A DNA stretch of 64,000 nt from AC-32 sp963772975 (GTDB taxonomy: Bacteria; Actinomycetota; Thermoleophilia; Gaiellales; Gaiellaceae). This document shows positions 26,727 through 36,151 of this stretch, in pieces. Position numbers and translations under genes: made by a program. The first letter of the stretch is position 1; each line of letters starts with the position of its first letter. The stretch lies in the NCBI GenBank assembly GCA_963772975.1, contig CAVYZH010000004.1, positions 1 to 64,000 on the forward strand. Direction: 5' to 3'. The notes under the pieces were generated by a model that was not told the DNA's origin, made no database searches, and saw only the letters and a list, made by a program, of their open reading frames with translations.

Positions 26727-28369
26727 AACGCCTGCTCGTCGTGGCGCTGGCGCTGGTGGTCTGCCTCTCGGCGACCGCGTGTGGCAGCAAGAAGTCGAGC
26801 TCGAAGGGCGGGAGCACCTCCGTCACCATCTCGAACGAGCAGGGGACGACCTGGACCTGCGGGTTCAACCCCTTCAACGCGAACGTGAACTTCCTCTCGT
26901 TCGGGACGGTCTACGAGGAGCTCACCTTCGTGAACGGGCTCAAGAGCGGGGCGACCACCAACTGGCTGGCCTCGTCCTACTCGTGGAGCAACAACAACCA
27001 GACGCTCACGTTCACGATCCGGCCGAACCTGAAGTGGACCGACGGCAAGCCGCTCACCGCGGCGGACGTGCTGTTCACGTTCAACCTGTTGAAGGCCCAC
27101 TCGGCCCTCGACCTGAACGCCGCCTGGTCGGTGCTGAAGAGCGTCACCCAGAACGGCGACAAGGTCGTCTTCAACTTCAAGGGCCCCGCGGTGCCGTACT
27201 TCTATTACATCGGCGCCCAGACTCCGATCGTGCCGCAGCACATCTGGTCGAAGATCAAGGACCCGGTCACCTACAAGGACGACCACCCCGTCGGCTCGGG
27301 GCCGTTCACGATGAGCTCGTGCTCGCCGCAGGTGATCAAGTACCAGAAGAACCCGAGCTACTGGCAGGCGGGCAAGCCGACGATCGAGACCGTCTACTAC
27401 CCGGCGTTCACCTCGAACGACCCGGCCAACCAGCAGCTCGCGAGCGGCAAGGCCCAGTGGGGCAGCCAGTTCATCCCGAACATCAACTCGTACTACCTGA
27501 AGAAGAGCCCGGACAACCACTACTGGTTCCCGCCGCTCGTCAACGTCTCGATCTTCATCAACCTGAAGGACCCGGTGCTGTCGAACGTCGCCGTGCGCAA
27601 GGCGATGGCCTACGCGATCGACCGCTCGAAGGTCTCGGAGATCGGTGAGTACGGCTACGAGCCGCCCTCGAACCAGACCGGGATCGTGACGCCGACGTTC
27701 AGCGACTGGCTCGATCAGGGTCTCGCCAAGCAGGTCAACTACGAACCCGCGAAGGCCGAGTCGATCCTGCAGCAGGCCGGCTTCAAGAAGGTCAACGGGG
27801 TCTACCAGTCGCCCGACGGCAAGCCGCTCTCGTTCCGGATTCTGAACATCGGCGGCTACTCCGACTGGGTCGCGTCGGTGCAGGTGATCCAGGACGAGCT
27901 GAAGGCGGTCGGGATCAAGATCACGCCCGAGAACCTCTCCAGCACGACCTACGACAACAACGTCTACAACGGCAAGTACCAGCTCGCCTACGACGGGAAC
28001 GAGTCGGGCGGGCCGGCTCCGTACTACGAGCTGCGCCAGCTGCTCTACTCGAAGAACTCGGCGCCGATCGGCCAGCCCGCCGCCTCGAACTGGGAGCGGT
28101 ACGAGAACCCGCAGGTGGACGCCCTGATCGAGCAGTACGCAGCGACGACGGACTCGGCGAAGCAGCACCAGATCGTCAAGCAGCTCGAGGCCGTGATGGT
28201 GAACGAGATCCCCGTGATCCCGGTCACCGAAGGCGTCGACTGGTACCAGTACAACACCAAGGACCTGGCAGGCTGGGTGCTGAAGGGAGACCCGTTCGCG
28301 CGGCCGGCCGCGTACGAGAACCCGGACTGGGGCGTGATGCTCCTCCACCTCAAGCAGAAGCAGAGCTAG
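26723..28369 (+). CDS. ABC transporter substrate-binding lipoprotein (SBP family 5, Opp/Dpp type)
   Basis: The ATG at 26723 follows AAGGAG at 26711-26716. The signal peptide ends in a lipobox LSATAC with Cys20, so the protein is a surface lipoprotein of 548 residues. The family 5 signature appears as LTFTIRPNLKWTDGKPLTAADVLFTF, here in its order RPNLKWTDGKPLTAADV, and GSGPFTM marks the hinge region. Family 5 proteins bind peptides, but several actinobacterial and thermophile members bind oligosaccharides. Position between a glycosidase and a kinase gene supports a sugar ligand. The start overlaps the kinase stop by 4 bases, so expression is coupled. Confidence 0.92.
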   Translation: MKRLLVVALALVVCLSATACGSKKSSSKGGSTSVTISNEQGTTWTCGFNPFNANVNFLSFGTVYEELTFVNGLKSGATTNWLASSYSWSNNNQTLTFTIRPNLKWTDGKPLTAADVLFTFNLLKAHSALDLNAAWSVLKSVTQNGDKVVFNFKGPAVPYFYYIGAQTPIVPQHIWSKIKDPVTYKDDHPVGSGPFTMSSCSPQVIKYQKNPSYWQAGKPTIETVYYPAFTSNDPANQQLASGKAQWGSQFIPNINSYYLKKSPDNHYWFPPLVNVSIFINLKDPVLSNVAVRKAMAYAIDRSKVSEIGEYGYEPPSNQTGIVTPTFSDWLDQGLAKQVNYEPAKAESILQQAGFKKVNGVYQSPDGKPLSFRILNIGGYSDWVASVQVIQDELKAVGIKITPENLSSTTYDNNVYNGKYQLAYDGNESGGPAPYYELRQLLYSKNSAPIGQPAASNWERYENPQVDALIEQYAATTDSAKQHQIVKQLEAVMVNEIPVIPVTEGVDWYQYNTKDLAGWVLKGDPFARPAAYENPDWGVMLLHLKQKQS

Positions 28370-28393
28370 CGAGGTTGGTATGAGGCGCGGAAC

Positions 28394-29377
28394 ATGAGGT
28401 TCATCCTCCGTAGGCTGGGGTTCTTCTTCGTGACCCTGTGGGCCGCGGTCACGCTGAACTTCCTGATTCCGCGCCTCATGCCCGGCAACGCGGCCATCGC
28501 GATGATGGGCCGCTACAAGGGGCACGTGAACCCGCAGGCGCTGCACGCGCTCGAGGTCGCCTTCGGCGTGAACGCGCACCAGAGCCTTGTCAGCGCCTAC
28601 TTCACCTACCTCGGGAACATCGTCCGGGGCGACTTCGGCATCTCGCTGACGTTCTTCCCCGACACGGTCACGCACCAGGTCCTGCAGGCGCTGCCGTGGA
28701 CGCTGGCGCTCGTCGGCGTGACGACGGTGTTCGCCTTCATCCTCGGGACCCTGATCGGGCTCGTCTCCGGGTGGCGGCGCGGAGGCGCGCTCGACGGCGC
28801 GCTGCCGCCGCTGTTCGTGATCACCTCCGCGTTCCCGTACTTCTGGCTCGCGCTGCTCGCGATCTGGCTCTTCTCGATCAAGCTCGGGTGGTTCCCGGAG
28901 AGCGGCGGCTACGAGGTCACGACGACGGTCGGCTGGAACTGGACGTTCGTCAGCGACGCGTTCAACCACTCGATCCTGCCGGCGCTGACGATCATCGTGA
29001 CCGCGATCGGCGGCTGGATCCTGACCATGCGCAACAACATGATCACGGTCCTGACCGAGGACTACGTGCGGATGGCCCGCGCCAAGGGCCTCAAGCCGTG
29101 GCGGATCATGTGGACCTACGCCGGGCGCAACGCGATCCTGCCGAACCTGGTCGGCTTCGCGATGTCGCTCGGCTTCGTCGTCGGTGGCGCGATCCTCGTC
29201 GAGTTCGTCTTCAACTACCCGGGCGTCGGCTGGATGTTCCTGCAGTCGGTCGAGAACCAGGACTACGCCCTCATGCAGGCGCTGTTCCTGATGATCACCG
29301 TCACCGTGCTGCTGGCGATTCTCGCGGCCGACATCGCGACCGCGATCCTCGACCCGCGCACGCGGGAGCGCGGGTGA
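28394..29377 (+). CDS. ABC transporter permease, DppB/OppB type
   Basis: The protein has 327 residues and six predicted membrane helices (FFFVTLWAAVTLNFLIPRLM at the N-terminus). The permease EAA motif that contacts the ATPase is YVRMARAKGLKPWRIM near residues 225-240. The C-terminal ILVEFVFNYPGVGWMF is a strong OppB/DppB signature. It pairs with the DppC-like half of the next gene to form the channel. The stop overlaps the following GTG start by 4 bases. Confidence 0.93.
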   Translation: MRFILRRLGFFFVTLWAAVTLNFLIPRLMPGNAAIAMMGRYKGHVNPQALHALEVAFGVNAHQSLVSAYFTYLGNIVRGDFGISLTFFPDTVTHQVLQALPWTLALVGVTTVFAFILGTLIGLVSGWRRGGALDGALPPLFVITSAFPYFWLALLAIWLFSIKLGWFPESGGYEVTTTVGWNWTFVSDAFNHSILPALTIIVTAIGGWILTMRNNMITVLTEDYVRMARAKGLKPWRIMWTYAGRNAILPNLVGFAMSLGFVVGGAILVEFVFNYPGVGWMFLQSVENQDYALMQALFLMITVTVLLAILAADIATAILDPRTRERG

Positions 29378-31371
29378 CCGTCCCCTCCTTCGCCGATCCC
29401 GTCGAGCCCGCCGGCGCGACCGTTGGCTCCGGGCCGCCGGATGAGGCGACCAGGCGGAGCATCGGGTCCGACCTCTGGCGTGCCGTCGCGCACAACCGCA
29501 AGGCGCTCGTCGGGCTCGGGCTGCTGCTGCTCTTCGTCGTGCTGGCGGTGATCCCCGGCCAGATCGCGCCGGATGACCCGCGGGCGAAGATCTACCCCCG
29601 CGGGCTCGGCCCTTCGTGGCACCACCTGTTCGGCACGACCGCGTACGGCGAGGACGTCTTCTCGCAGCTCGTCTTCGGGACGCGCCAGTCGATCCTGATC
29701 GCCTTCGCGGTCGGCGGCCTCGCGACGCTGATCGCAGTGCTCGTCGGCGTCTCGGCCGGCTACCTGGGCGGCACGACCGACGGCGTCCTGTCGCTGATCA
29801 CCGACGTGATCCTGGTGATCCCGATCTTCCCGCTGATCATCGTGATCGCGGCCTACGAGCGGAACTCCGGCTTGCTCACGCTGGTGGTGGTACTCGGCGT
29901 GCTCGGCTGGTCGTACGGCGCGCGGCAGCTTCGCTCGCAGACGCTCTCGCTACGCCGGCGCGACTTCCTAGAGGCGGCGCGCGTCCGCGGCGAGCGCAAG
30001 TCGTACGTGATCGTCCACGAGATCCTGCCGACGATGACCTCGCTGATCCTGGCGAGCTTCCTCGGCGCCGCGCTCTACGCCGTCCTCTTCGCGGCCGGGC
30101 TGCAGTTCATCGGCCTCGGCGACCCGAACAGCCAGAGCTGGGGGACGATGCTCTACTGGGCCGAGAACAACGAGGCGCTCGGTGCCGGGATGCCCTACTG
30201 GGCGATCATGCCCGGCGTCTGCGTCGCGCTGCTCGGCGCCGCGTTCGCGCTGCTGAACTACGCCTTCGACGAGATCAGCAGCCCGTCGCTTCGGCTGCGA
30301 AAGCTGGAGCGCGAGGGCGTCGACGCGGAGCCCGAGCCGGCGGCCCCCGTGCCGACGCGCCCGCCAGACGCGAGCAACATCCTCGAGGTGCGGAACCTCT
30401 CCGTCGCCTACGCCTCGGAGCAGGGGCCGGTCGTGGCCGTCGACGACGTCTCCTTCGAGCTGGGCAAGGGCGAGTTCCTCGGCGTGGTCGGCGAGTCGGC
30501 CTGCGGCAAGTCGACGCTGGTCTACGCGATCGCGCGGCTGCTGGGCGCACCGCTCGCGGGCGAGATCACGAGCGGCCAGGTGCTCTTCAAGGGCCGCGAC
30601 ATGGTCACGCTCGCCGACAAGGAGCTGCGGCACATCCGCTGGCGCGACTACTCGGTCGTGATGCAGAGCGCGATGAACGCGCTCAACCCGGTGCTGACGG
30701 TGGCCGCGCAGATGCGCGACGCCTGCGAGGCACACTCGACGATGAACAAGCGGCAGATCGAGAACCGCTCGAAGGAGGTGCTGCGGCTCGTCTCGATCGA
30801 CCCCGTGCACCTCCAGAGCTATCCGCACCAGCTCTCGGGCGGTATGCGGCAGCGGGCAATGATCGCGATGGCGCTGCTGTTCACGCCGGAGCTGATCATC
30901 ATGGACGAGCCGACGTCGGCCCTCGATGTGGTCGGCCAGCGCTCGCTGATGGTGCAGATCAAGGAGCTGCAGGAGCAGCTCGGCTTCGCGGTCATCTTCG
31001 TCACGCACGACATGTCGCTCGTGCGCCACTTCTCCGACCGCCTGCTGGTGATGTACGCGGCCCAGGTGGCGGAGCTCGGGCGCACCCGCCAACTGTTCGA
31101 CAAGCCCCTGCACCCGTACACGCAGGGGCTCCTGGATGCGTTCCCGTCGATCCACGGTGCAAAGGAGCACCTTCTCGGGATCCCTGGCTCGCCGCCGGAC
31201 CTGTTGCGGCCGCCTTCCGGCTGCCGCTTCGCGCCGCGCTGCCCGCATGCCAGCGAGCGCTGCCACGCCACGCCCCCGCCGCTGTACGAGGTCGAGGGCG
31301 AGCTCGTGCGCTGCTTCCTGCACGAGCAGGCGGTGCAGCCGATGACGGCCCAGAAGGAGGGTGTCGCGTGA
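29374..31371 (+). CDS. Fused ABC permease (DppC-like) and ATPase (DppD-like)
   Basis: The protein has 665 residues with no stop or frame change between the two parts. Residues 1 to about 310 are the permease, with a typical N-terminal cytoplasmic tail, GTTAYGEDVFSQLVFG and the EAA loop FLEAARVRGERK. After a proline-rich linker, residues about 335-660 are a DppD-like ATPase: Walker A GESACGKST at 372-380, signature LSGGM near 487 and Walker B LIIMDEP. The C-terminus has the Cys-rich oligopeptide-type end CRFAPRCPHASERC. Such fusions are recorded in other genomes under the name permease/ATP-binding protein. The linkage guarantees 1:1 assembly with the partner permease and the separate ATPase. 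Confidence 0.9.
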   Translation: MTVPSFADPVEPAGATVGSGPPDEATRRSIGSDLWRAVAHNRKALVGLGLLLLFVVLAVIPGQIAPDDPRAKIYPRGLGPSWHHLFGTTAYGEDVFSQLVFGTRQSILIAFAVGGLATLIAVLVGVSAGYLGGTTDGVLSLITDVILVIPIFPLIIVIAAYERNSGLLTLVVVLGVLGWSYGARQLRSQTLSLRRRDFLEAARVRGERKSYVIVHEILPTMTSLILASFLGAALYAVLFAAGLQFIGLGDPNSQSWGTMLYWAENNEALGAGMPYWAIMPGVCVALLGAAFALLNYAFDEISSPSLRLRKLEREGVDAEPEPAAPVPTRPPDASNILEVRNLSVAYASEQGPVVAVDDVSFELGKGEFLGVVGESACGKSTLVYAIARLLGAPLAGEITSGQVLFKGRDMVTLADKELRHIRWRDYSVVMQSAMNALNPVLTVAAQMRDACEAHSTMNKRQIENRSKEVLRLVSIDPVHLQSYPHQLSGGMRQRAMIAMALLFTPELIIMDEPTSALDVVGQRSLMVQIKELQEQLGFAVIFVTHDMSLVRHFSDRLLVMYAAQVAELGRTRQLFDKPLHPYTQGLLDAFPSIHGAKEHLLGIPGSPPDLLRPPSGCRFAPRCPHASERCHATPPPLYEVEGELVRCFLHEQAVQPMTAQKEGVA

Positions 31372-32372
31372 GCGAGACGCTGCTGCGGGCAGAAGGCCTG
31401 ACGCGCCACTTCCGCGTCGGCAAGCTGCTCGGGCGCCAGCAGCTGCACGCCGTTGACGACGTCAGCTTCGAGATCGGGCGCGGCGAGATCGTGGCGCTCG
31501 TGGGCGAGAGCGGCAGCGGCAAGAGCACGATCGCCCGTCTCATCGCCGGCGTCCTCAAGCCGACCGACGGCGAGATCTACTTCGAGGACCGCCCGCTGAG
31601 CAGCCTGCGGACCCGGCGGCAGCGGCTCGCCTACTCCGGCGACGTCGCGATGGTCTTCCAAGACCCCTACAGCTCGATCAACCCGGCCTACCGAGTCACG
31701 CACCCGATCCAGCGCGGGATCGTCCTCCACCGCCGCGAGGTAGCACGGCGCAGGCGCGAGCAGGAGGTCGAGCGGACGCTGGGCTCCGTCGGGCTCGTCC
31801 CGGCCGGCCGCGTCGCGGGGAAGTATCCGCACGAGCTGAGCGGCGGCCAGCGTCAGCGCGTGGGGTTCGCGGCCGCGCTCGCCGTCAAGCCGAAGCTGAT
31901 CGTCGCGGACGAGCCGGTCTCGATGCTGGACGTCTCGATCCGGATCGGCGTGCTCAACCTGATGAGCGAGCTGCGCGAGCGGGAGGGTGTCTCGTTCCTC
32001 TACGTCACGCACGACGTCGCGAGCGCGCGCTACGTCGCCGACCGGGTGCTCGTGCTGTACGCCGGGCATCTCGTCGAGGAGGGCCCGATCGAAGACGTGA
32101 TCCGGCGCCCCAAGCATCCGTACACGCAGCTGCTCGTCTCGGCCGTGCCCGATCCGCGAGCCGAGCTCGGGGTCTCGGACGCCGCCGACGTGGGCGAGCC
32201 GCCGAAGGTCGTCGACCCGATTCCCGGCTGCCGCTTCCGCGAGCGCTGCCCGCTCGCGATCGACACGTGCGCCACGGTCACGCCGGTCCTACGCGAGCTC
32301 GACCGAGGACGTCTCGTGGCGTGTCACGTCGCCACGGCCGACGCCGTGGACGCCGCTCTCGAACGCGTCTGA
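31368..32372 (+). CDS. ABC transporter ATPase, DppF/OppF type
   Basis: The protein has 334 residues from a GTG start with AAGGAGG upstream. Walker A is GESGSGKST, the signature LSGGQRQR, and Walker B LIVADEP. The C-terminal oligopeptide-type cysteine cluster is CRFRERCPLAIDTC. The final helix ends in VDAALERV. The 4-base overlap with the fused gene shows that it belongs to the same operon. It should form a heterodimer with the ATPase half of that fusion. Confidence 0.93.
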   Translation: MSETLLRAEGLTRHFRVGKLLGRQQLHAVDDVSFEIGRGEIVALVGESGSGKSTIARLIAGVLKPTDGEIYFEDRPLSSLRTRRQRLAYSGDVAMVFQDPYSSINPAYRVTHPIQRGIVLHRREVARRRREQEVERTLGSVGLVPAGRVAGKYPHELSGGQRQRVGFAAALAVKPKLIVADEPVSMLDVSIRIGVLNLMSELREREGVSFLYVTHDVASARYVADRVLVLYAGHLVEEGPIEDVIRRPKHPYTQLLVSAVPDPRAELGVSDAADVGEPPKVVDPIPGCRFRERCPLAIDTCATVTPVLRELDRGRLVACHVATADAVDAALERV

Positions 32373-32396
32373 TCGCCGGACTACACTCGACCTTCC

Positions 32397-35300
32397 GTGG
32401 CTGAGGCCGGCTTCGTTCACCTGCACGTCCACTCCGAGTACTCGATTCTCGACGGAGCCTGTCGCGTTCCCGCGCTGGCGGCGCGCGCGGCCGAGCTCGA
32501 GATGCCGGCGGTGGCGCTGACCGACCACGGCTCACTCGCGGGCGCGGTCGAGCTGGTGCGCGAGACGGGCAAGGTCGGCGTCAAGCCGCTGATCGGCTGC
32601 GAGCTCTACGTCGCCGAGGACCGCCGGGCACAGCGGAAGGGCTACGCGCACCTGACGCTGCTCGCCGAGGACAACACGGGCTACGCGAACCTGATCAAGC
32701 TCGCCTCGGCCGGCTACCTCGAGGGCTACTACTACAAGCCCCGGGTCGACTGGGAGCTGCTCGAGCGGCACTCGCAAGGGCTGGTCGCGCTATCGGGCTG
32801 CCTCTCCGGCCGGGTCTGCAAGGCGCTCGAGGAGAACCGGCCCGACGATGCGCGCGCCGATCTCGACCGCCTCGCCCAGGTCTTCGGCCGCGACTCGACC
32901 TACGTCGAGATGCAGAACGCCGGCCTCGAGATCCAGCAGCGGATCAACCCGTCGCTGGCGAAGCTCGCGGGGGAAGCGGGGCTGCCGCTGGTCGCGACGG
33001 GCGACGTCCACTACTTGCGCCACGAGGACGCGAGGGCGCACGAGGCGCTGCTCTGCATCCAGTCGGGCGACTCGCTGAAGAACCCGAATCACTGGAAGTT
33101 CGACACCGACCAGTTCTTCTTCAAGTCACCGGCCGAGATGGCGCTCGACTTCCCGGGCCACGACGAGGCGATGCGCCGCACGCTCGAGATCGCCGAGCGC
33201 TGCAACGTGTCGCTCGAGCTCGGGAACATCCTGCTGCCCAAGTTCCCGCTCCCGGACGGCAAGGACGCCTTCGAATACCTGGTCGAGCTGTGCGAGAAAG
33301 GCCTGCAAAAGCGCTACGACCGGGGCACGCCGGAGCTGCAGGAGCGCCTGCGCTTCGAGCTCAAGACGATCAAGGAGATGGGCTTCGCCGACTACTTCCT
33401 GATCGTCTGGGACTTCATCGCCTTCGCCAGGCGAAACGGGGTCTCGGTCGGGCCGGGCCGCGGCTCGGCGGCCGGCTCGCTCGCCGCCTACTGCCTCGAG
33501 ATCACCGACGTCGACCCGATCCGCTACGGCCTGCTCTTCGAGCGCTTCCTCAACCCGGGTCGCAAGTCGATGCCGGACATGGACATCGACTTCGCCGTGG
33601 CGGGGCGTGACCGCGTGATCAACTACGTCGCCGAGAAATACGGGCGCGACCGAGTGGCCCAGATCATCACCTTCGGGACGATGATGGCCCGTGCCGCGGT
33701 GCGCGATGCCGGCCGTGTCCTCGAGATCCCTTACGGCTCGGTCGACAAGGTCGCGAAGCTGATCCCGGAGGGGCCGAAGGTGTACCTCGACGACTGCCTC
33801 AAGCCGGGGTCGGAGCTGAAGCAGGCCTACGACGCCGACCCGGTCGTGCGGGAGATCGTCGACCTCGCGAAGCCGCTCGAAGGCCTCATCCGGCAGGACT
33901 CGATCCACGCGGCCGGGGTCGTGATCTCCGACCGGCCGTTGACCGACATCGTCCCGCTGCAGCAGAAGGGCAGCGACCAGGAGGTCGTGACGCAGTTCGG
34001 GATGTGGGACGTCGAGGCGCTCGGCCTGCTGAAGATGGACTTCCTCGGCCTGCGCAACCTCGACGTGATCGACAAGGCGGTCGAGCTGGTCGGCAGCGTC
34101 GACATCGGCAAGCTTCCGCTCGACGACCCTGCCACGTACGCGATGCTCCAGCGCGGCGACGCGATCGGCGTCTTCCAGTTCGAGTCGTCAGGCATGCGCG
34201 AGGCGTTGCGATCGGTCAAGCCGACCGAGTTCGAGGACCTGATCGCGCTCGTCGCCCTCTACCGCCCCGGGCCGATGGGCTACATCCCCGGGTACGCGAA
34301 GCGGAAGAACGGCCAGGAGGCGGTGACGTTCATCGATCCGCGCCTCGAGCCGATCACGGGCGTCACCCACGGGATCTGCATCTACCAGGAGCAGTACCTC
34401 GAGATCGCGAAGCAGATCGCGGGGTTCACGCCTGCCGAGGCCGACGACCTGCGCAAGGCGATCGGCAAGAAGATCCATGCGCTAATGGCCTCGCTGAAAG
34501 AGAAGTTCCTGGAGGGCTGCGCGCAGAGCGGGACGACGCCGTCGGTTGCGAACCAGCTCTGGAAGGACATGGAGCAGTCGCAGGACTACTCCTTCAACAA
34601 GTCGCACGCCGCCTGCTACGCGCTGATCGCCTACCGCACCGCCTGGCTGAAGGCGCACCACCCGAAGGAGTACATGGCGGCGCTGATCTCCTCCGTGATG
34701 AACACGAAGGACCGCGTGCCCTTCTACGTGAACGCCTGCCGCGAGATCGAGATCGACGTCTTGCCGCCGGACGTAAACGGCTCCGAGTGCGACTTCGCCG
34801 TCGTCGAGGGGAAGATCCGCTTCGGCCTGAACGCGGTCAAGAACGTCGGCGACTCGGCAGCGCGCGCGATCGTGGCGGCGCGCGCCGACGGCGGCTCGTT
34901 CACCTCGCTCTGGGAGTTCACCGAGCGCGTCGACCCGCAGGTCGTCAACAAGCGCGCGCTCGAGTCGCTGGTCAAGTGCGGCGCGCTCGACTCGACCGGC
35001 GCCTCGCGCCGAGGGATGCTCGAGGCGCTCGAGCACGCGCTCTCGCACGGCCAGCGCGCCTCCGACGAGCGGCTGCGCGGCCAGAGCTCGCTGTTCGCCG
35101 AGGTCGAGGAGAAGCTCGAGCACCCGCCGATCGGCAGCGAGGAGTACGAGAAGAACGAGCTGCTGCGGCAGGAGAAGGAGGCGCTCGGCCTCTACGTCTC
35201 CGAGCACCCGCTCGAGGCGATCCGCGCCCAGCTGCGGCGCAAGACCGACGCGACCCTCGCCGAGCTCGAGCGCCGCCGCGACGGCGAGATCGTGACCGTC

Positions 35301-35768
35301 GCCGGGATCGTCTCGGCGATCAAGCAGCTGACGACCAAGAAGGGCGACCCGATGGTCTTCCTGCGGCTCGACGACGTCGTCGGCAGCGCGGAGGTGGTCG
35401 TCTTCAACTCGGTCTACGCGGCTTCGCGCGAGCTGCTCGTCCCCGACGCCGTGCTGGTCGTGAAGGCGCGAGTCGACCACAAGGAAGGCGAGTCGAAGCT
35501 GATCGCGCTCGAAGTGACCGCCTTCGAGGCGACGCCGGAGCGGCGCGAGGTGCGGCTCAAGCTCGACGCCCGCCAGGCCCGGGCCGGGATCATCCGCGAG
35601 CTGGCCGCGGTCGTGCGCGACTTCCCCGGCGAGGCTCCGGTGGTCGTCGACCTGGAGACCTCGGACGGGCCGCGCACGCTCCAGTTCGGCAGCGACTACC
35701 GCGTGAAGCCGGAGCCGGACTTCTTCGCCGAGGTGAAGGCCCTCCTCGGCGAGGCCGCCGTGGCGTGA
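32397..35768 (+). CDS. dnaE: DNA polymerase III alpha subunit DnaE
   Basis: The protein has 1123 residues, a normal length for DnaE1, and starts with GTG. The N-terminal PHP domain begins HLHVHSEYSILDGA. The catalytic acidic motif PDMDIDFA is at residues 393-400, and the region GPGRGSAAGSLAAYCL lies before it. The finger and thumb blocks GVFQFESSGMREAL and YNKSHAACYAL-type (here FNKSHAACYALIAYR) are present. An OB-fold lies at about 960-1045 (TVAGIVSAIKQLTTKKGDP). It is the replicative polymerase catalytic subunit, without the proofreading domain of PolC. It begins 25 bases after the transporter operon and is followed by a coupled VOC gene. Confidence 0.97.
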   Translation: MAEAGFVHLHVHSEYSILDGACRVPALAARAAELEMPAVALTDHGSLAGAVELVRETGKVGVKPLIGCELYVAEDRRAQRKGYAHLTLLAEDNTGYANLIKLASAGYLEGYYYKPRVDWELLERHSQGLVALSGCLSGRVCKALEENRPDDARADLDRLAQVFGRDSTYVEMQNAGLEIQQRINPSLAKLAGEAGLPLVATGDVHYLRHEDARAHEALLCIQSGDSLKNPNHWKFDTDQFFFKSPAEMALDFPGHDEAMRRTLEIAERCNVSLELGNILLPKFPLPDGKDAFEYLVELCEKGLQKRYDRGTPELQERLRFELKTIKEMGFADYFLIVWDFIAFARRNGVSVGPGRGSAAGSLAAYCLEITDVDPIRYGLLFERFLNPGRKSMPDMDIDFAVAGRDRVINYVAEKYGRDRVAQIITFGTMMARAAVRDAGRVLEIPYGSVDKVAKLIPEGPKVYLDDCLKPGSELKQAYDADPVVREIVDLAKPLEGLIRQDSIHAAGVVISDRPLTDIVPLQQKGSDQEVVTQFGMWDVEALGLLKMDFLGLRNLDVIDKAVELVGSVDIGKLPLDDPATYAMLQRGDAIGVFQFESSGMREALRSVKPTEFEDLIALVALYRPGPMGYIPGYAKRKNGQEAVTFIDPRLEPITGVTHGICIYQEQYLEIAKQIAGFTPAEADDLRKAIGKKIHALMASLKEKFLEGCAQSGTTPSVANQLWKDMEQSQDYSFNKSHAACYALIAYRTAWLKAHHPKEYMAALISSVMNTKDRVPFYVNACREIEIDVLPPDVNGSECDFAVVEGKIRFGLNAVKNVGDSAARAIVAARADGGSFTSLWEFTERVDPQVVNKRALESLVKCGALDSTGASRRGMLEALEHALSHGQRASDERLRGQSSLFAEVEEKLEHPPIGSEEYEKNELLRQEKEALGLYVSEHPLEAIRAQLRRKTDATLAELERRRDGEIVTVAGIVSAIKQLTTKKGDPMVFLRLDDVVGSAEVVVFNSVYAASRELLVPDAVLVVKARVDHKEGESKLIALEVTAFEATPERREVRLKLDARQARAGIIRELAAVVRDFPGEAPVVVDLETSDGPRTLQFGSDYRVKPEPDFFAEVKALLGEAAVA

Positions 35769-36151
35769 GGCCGCGGCGGGTCTACGAGACCGTCGTCTAC
35801 GCGACCGACCTCGAGGCCGCGCGCGCCTTTTACCGCGAAGCGCTCGGGCTGCGCGAGGTCGAGGACGGCGTCTTCAGGCTTGACGACGACGGCGTGCTGC
35901 TGCTCTTCGACCCGACGCTCTCCTCGCAGCCGGGACGCGTGGTGCCGTCGCACGGCCCGACGGGCGCGGTGCACGTCGCCTTCTCGGTCGGCGCGGGCGA
36001 GCTGGAGGCCTGGCGCGAGCGGCTGGCCGAGCACGGCGTCGAGCTCGAGCAGGACCATGACTGGCAGCGGGGCGGCGCCCGCTCGCTCTACGTCCGCGAC
36101 CCGGCCGGGAACTCGGTCGAGCTGGTCGAGGGCGACCTCTGGCCCCGTTGA
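35765..36151 (+). CDS. VOC-family glyoxalase/dioxygenase-like protein
   Basis: The protein has 128 residues and begins with a GTG that overlaps the dnaE stop by 4 bases. The VOC fold is clear: TDLEAARAFYREALGLREVEDG, a middle strand GPTGAVHVAFSV, and the end YVRDPAGNSVELVEGDLW. The metal-binding Glu of the last strand is present in NSVELVEG, as is a His in VHVAFSV. The substrate is unknown. Its 3' end overlaps the convergent exported-protein gene by about 64 bases. Confidence 0.85.
   Translation: MRPRRVYETVVYATDLEAARAFYREALGLREVEDGVFRLDDDGVLLLFDPTLSSQPGRVVPSHGPTGAVHVAFSVGAGELEAWRERLAEHGVELEQDHDWQRGGARSLYVRDPAGNSVELVEGDLWPR

Noticed and set aside
26156..28969. Very long minus-strand open frame (937 codons) opposite the kinase and transporter genes
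   Set aside because: It is rich in Arg, Val and Asp with no domain order, and lies wholly opposite well-supported genes. High-GC DNA commonly gives such antisense frames.
34004..36151. 715-codon frame covering the end of dnaE and the VOC gene as one protein
   Set aside because: The part before 35765 is an out-of-frame shadow of dnaE; only the last 128 codons are a real VOC protein.
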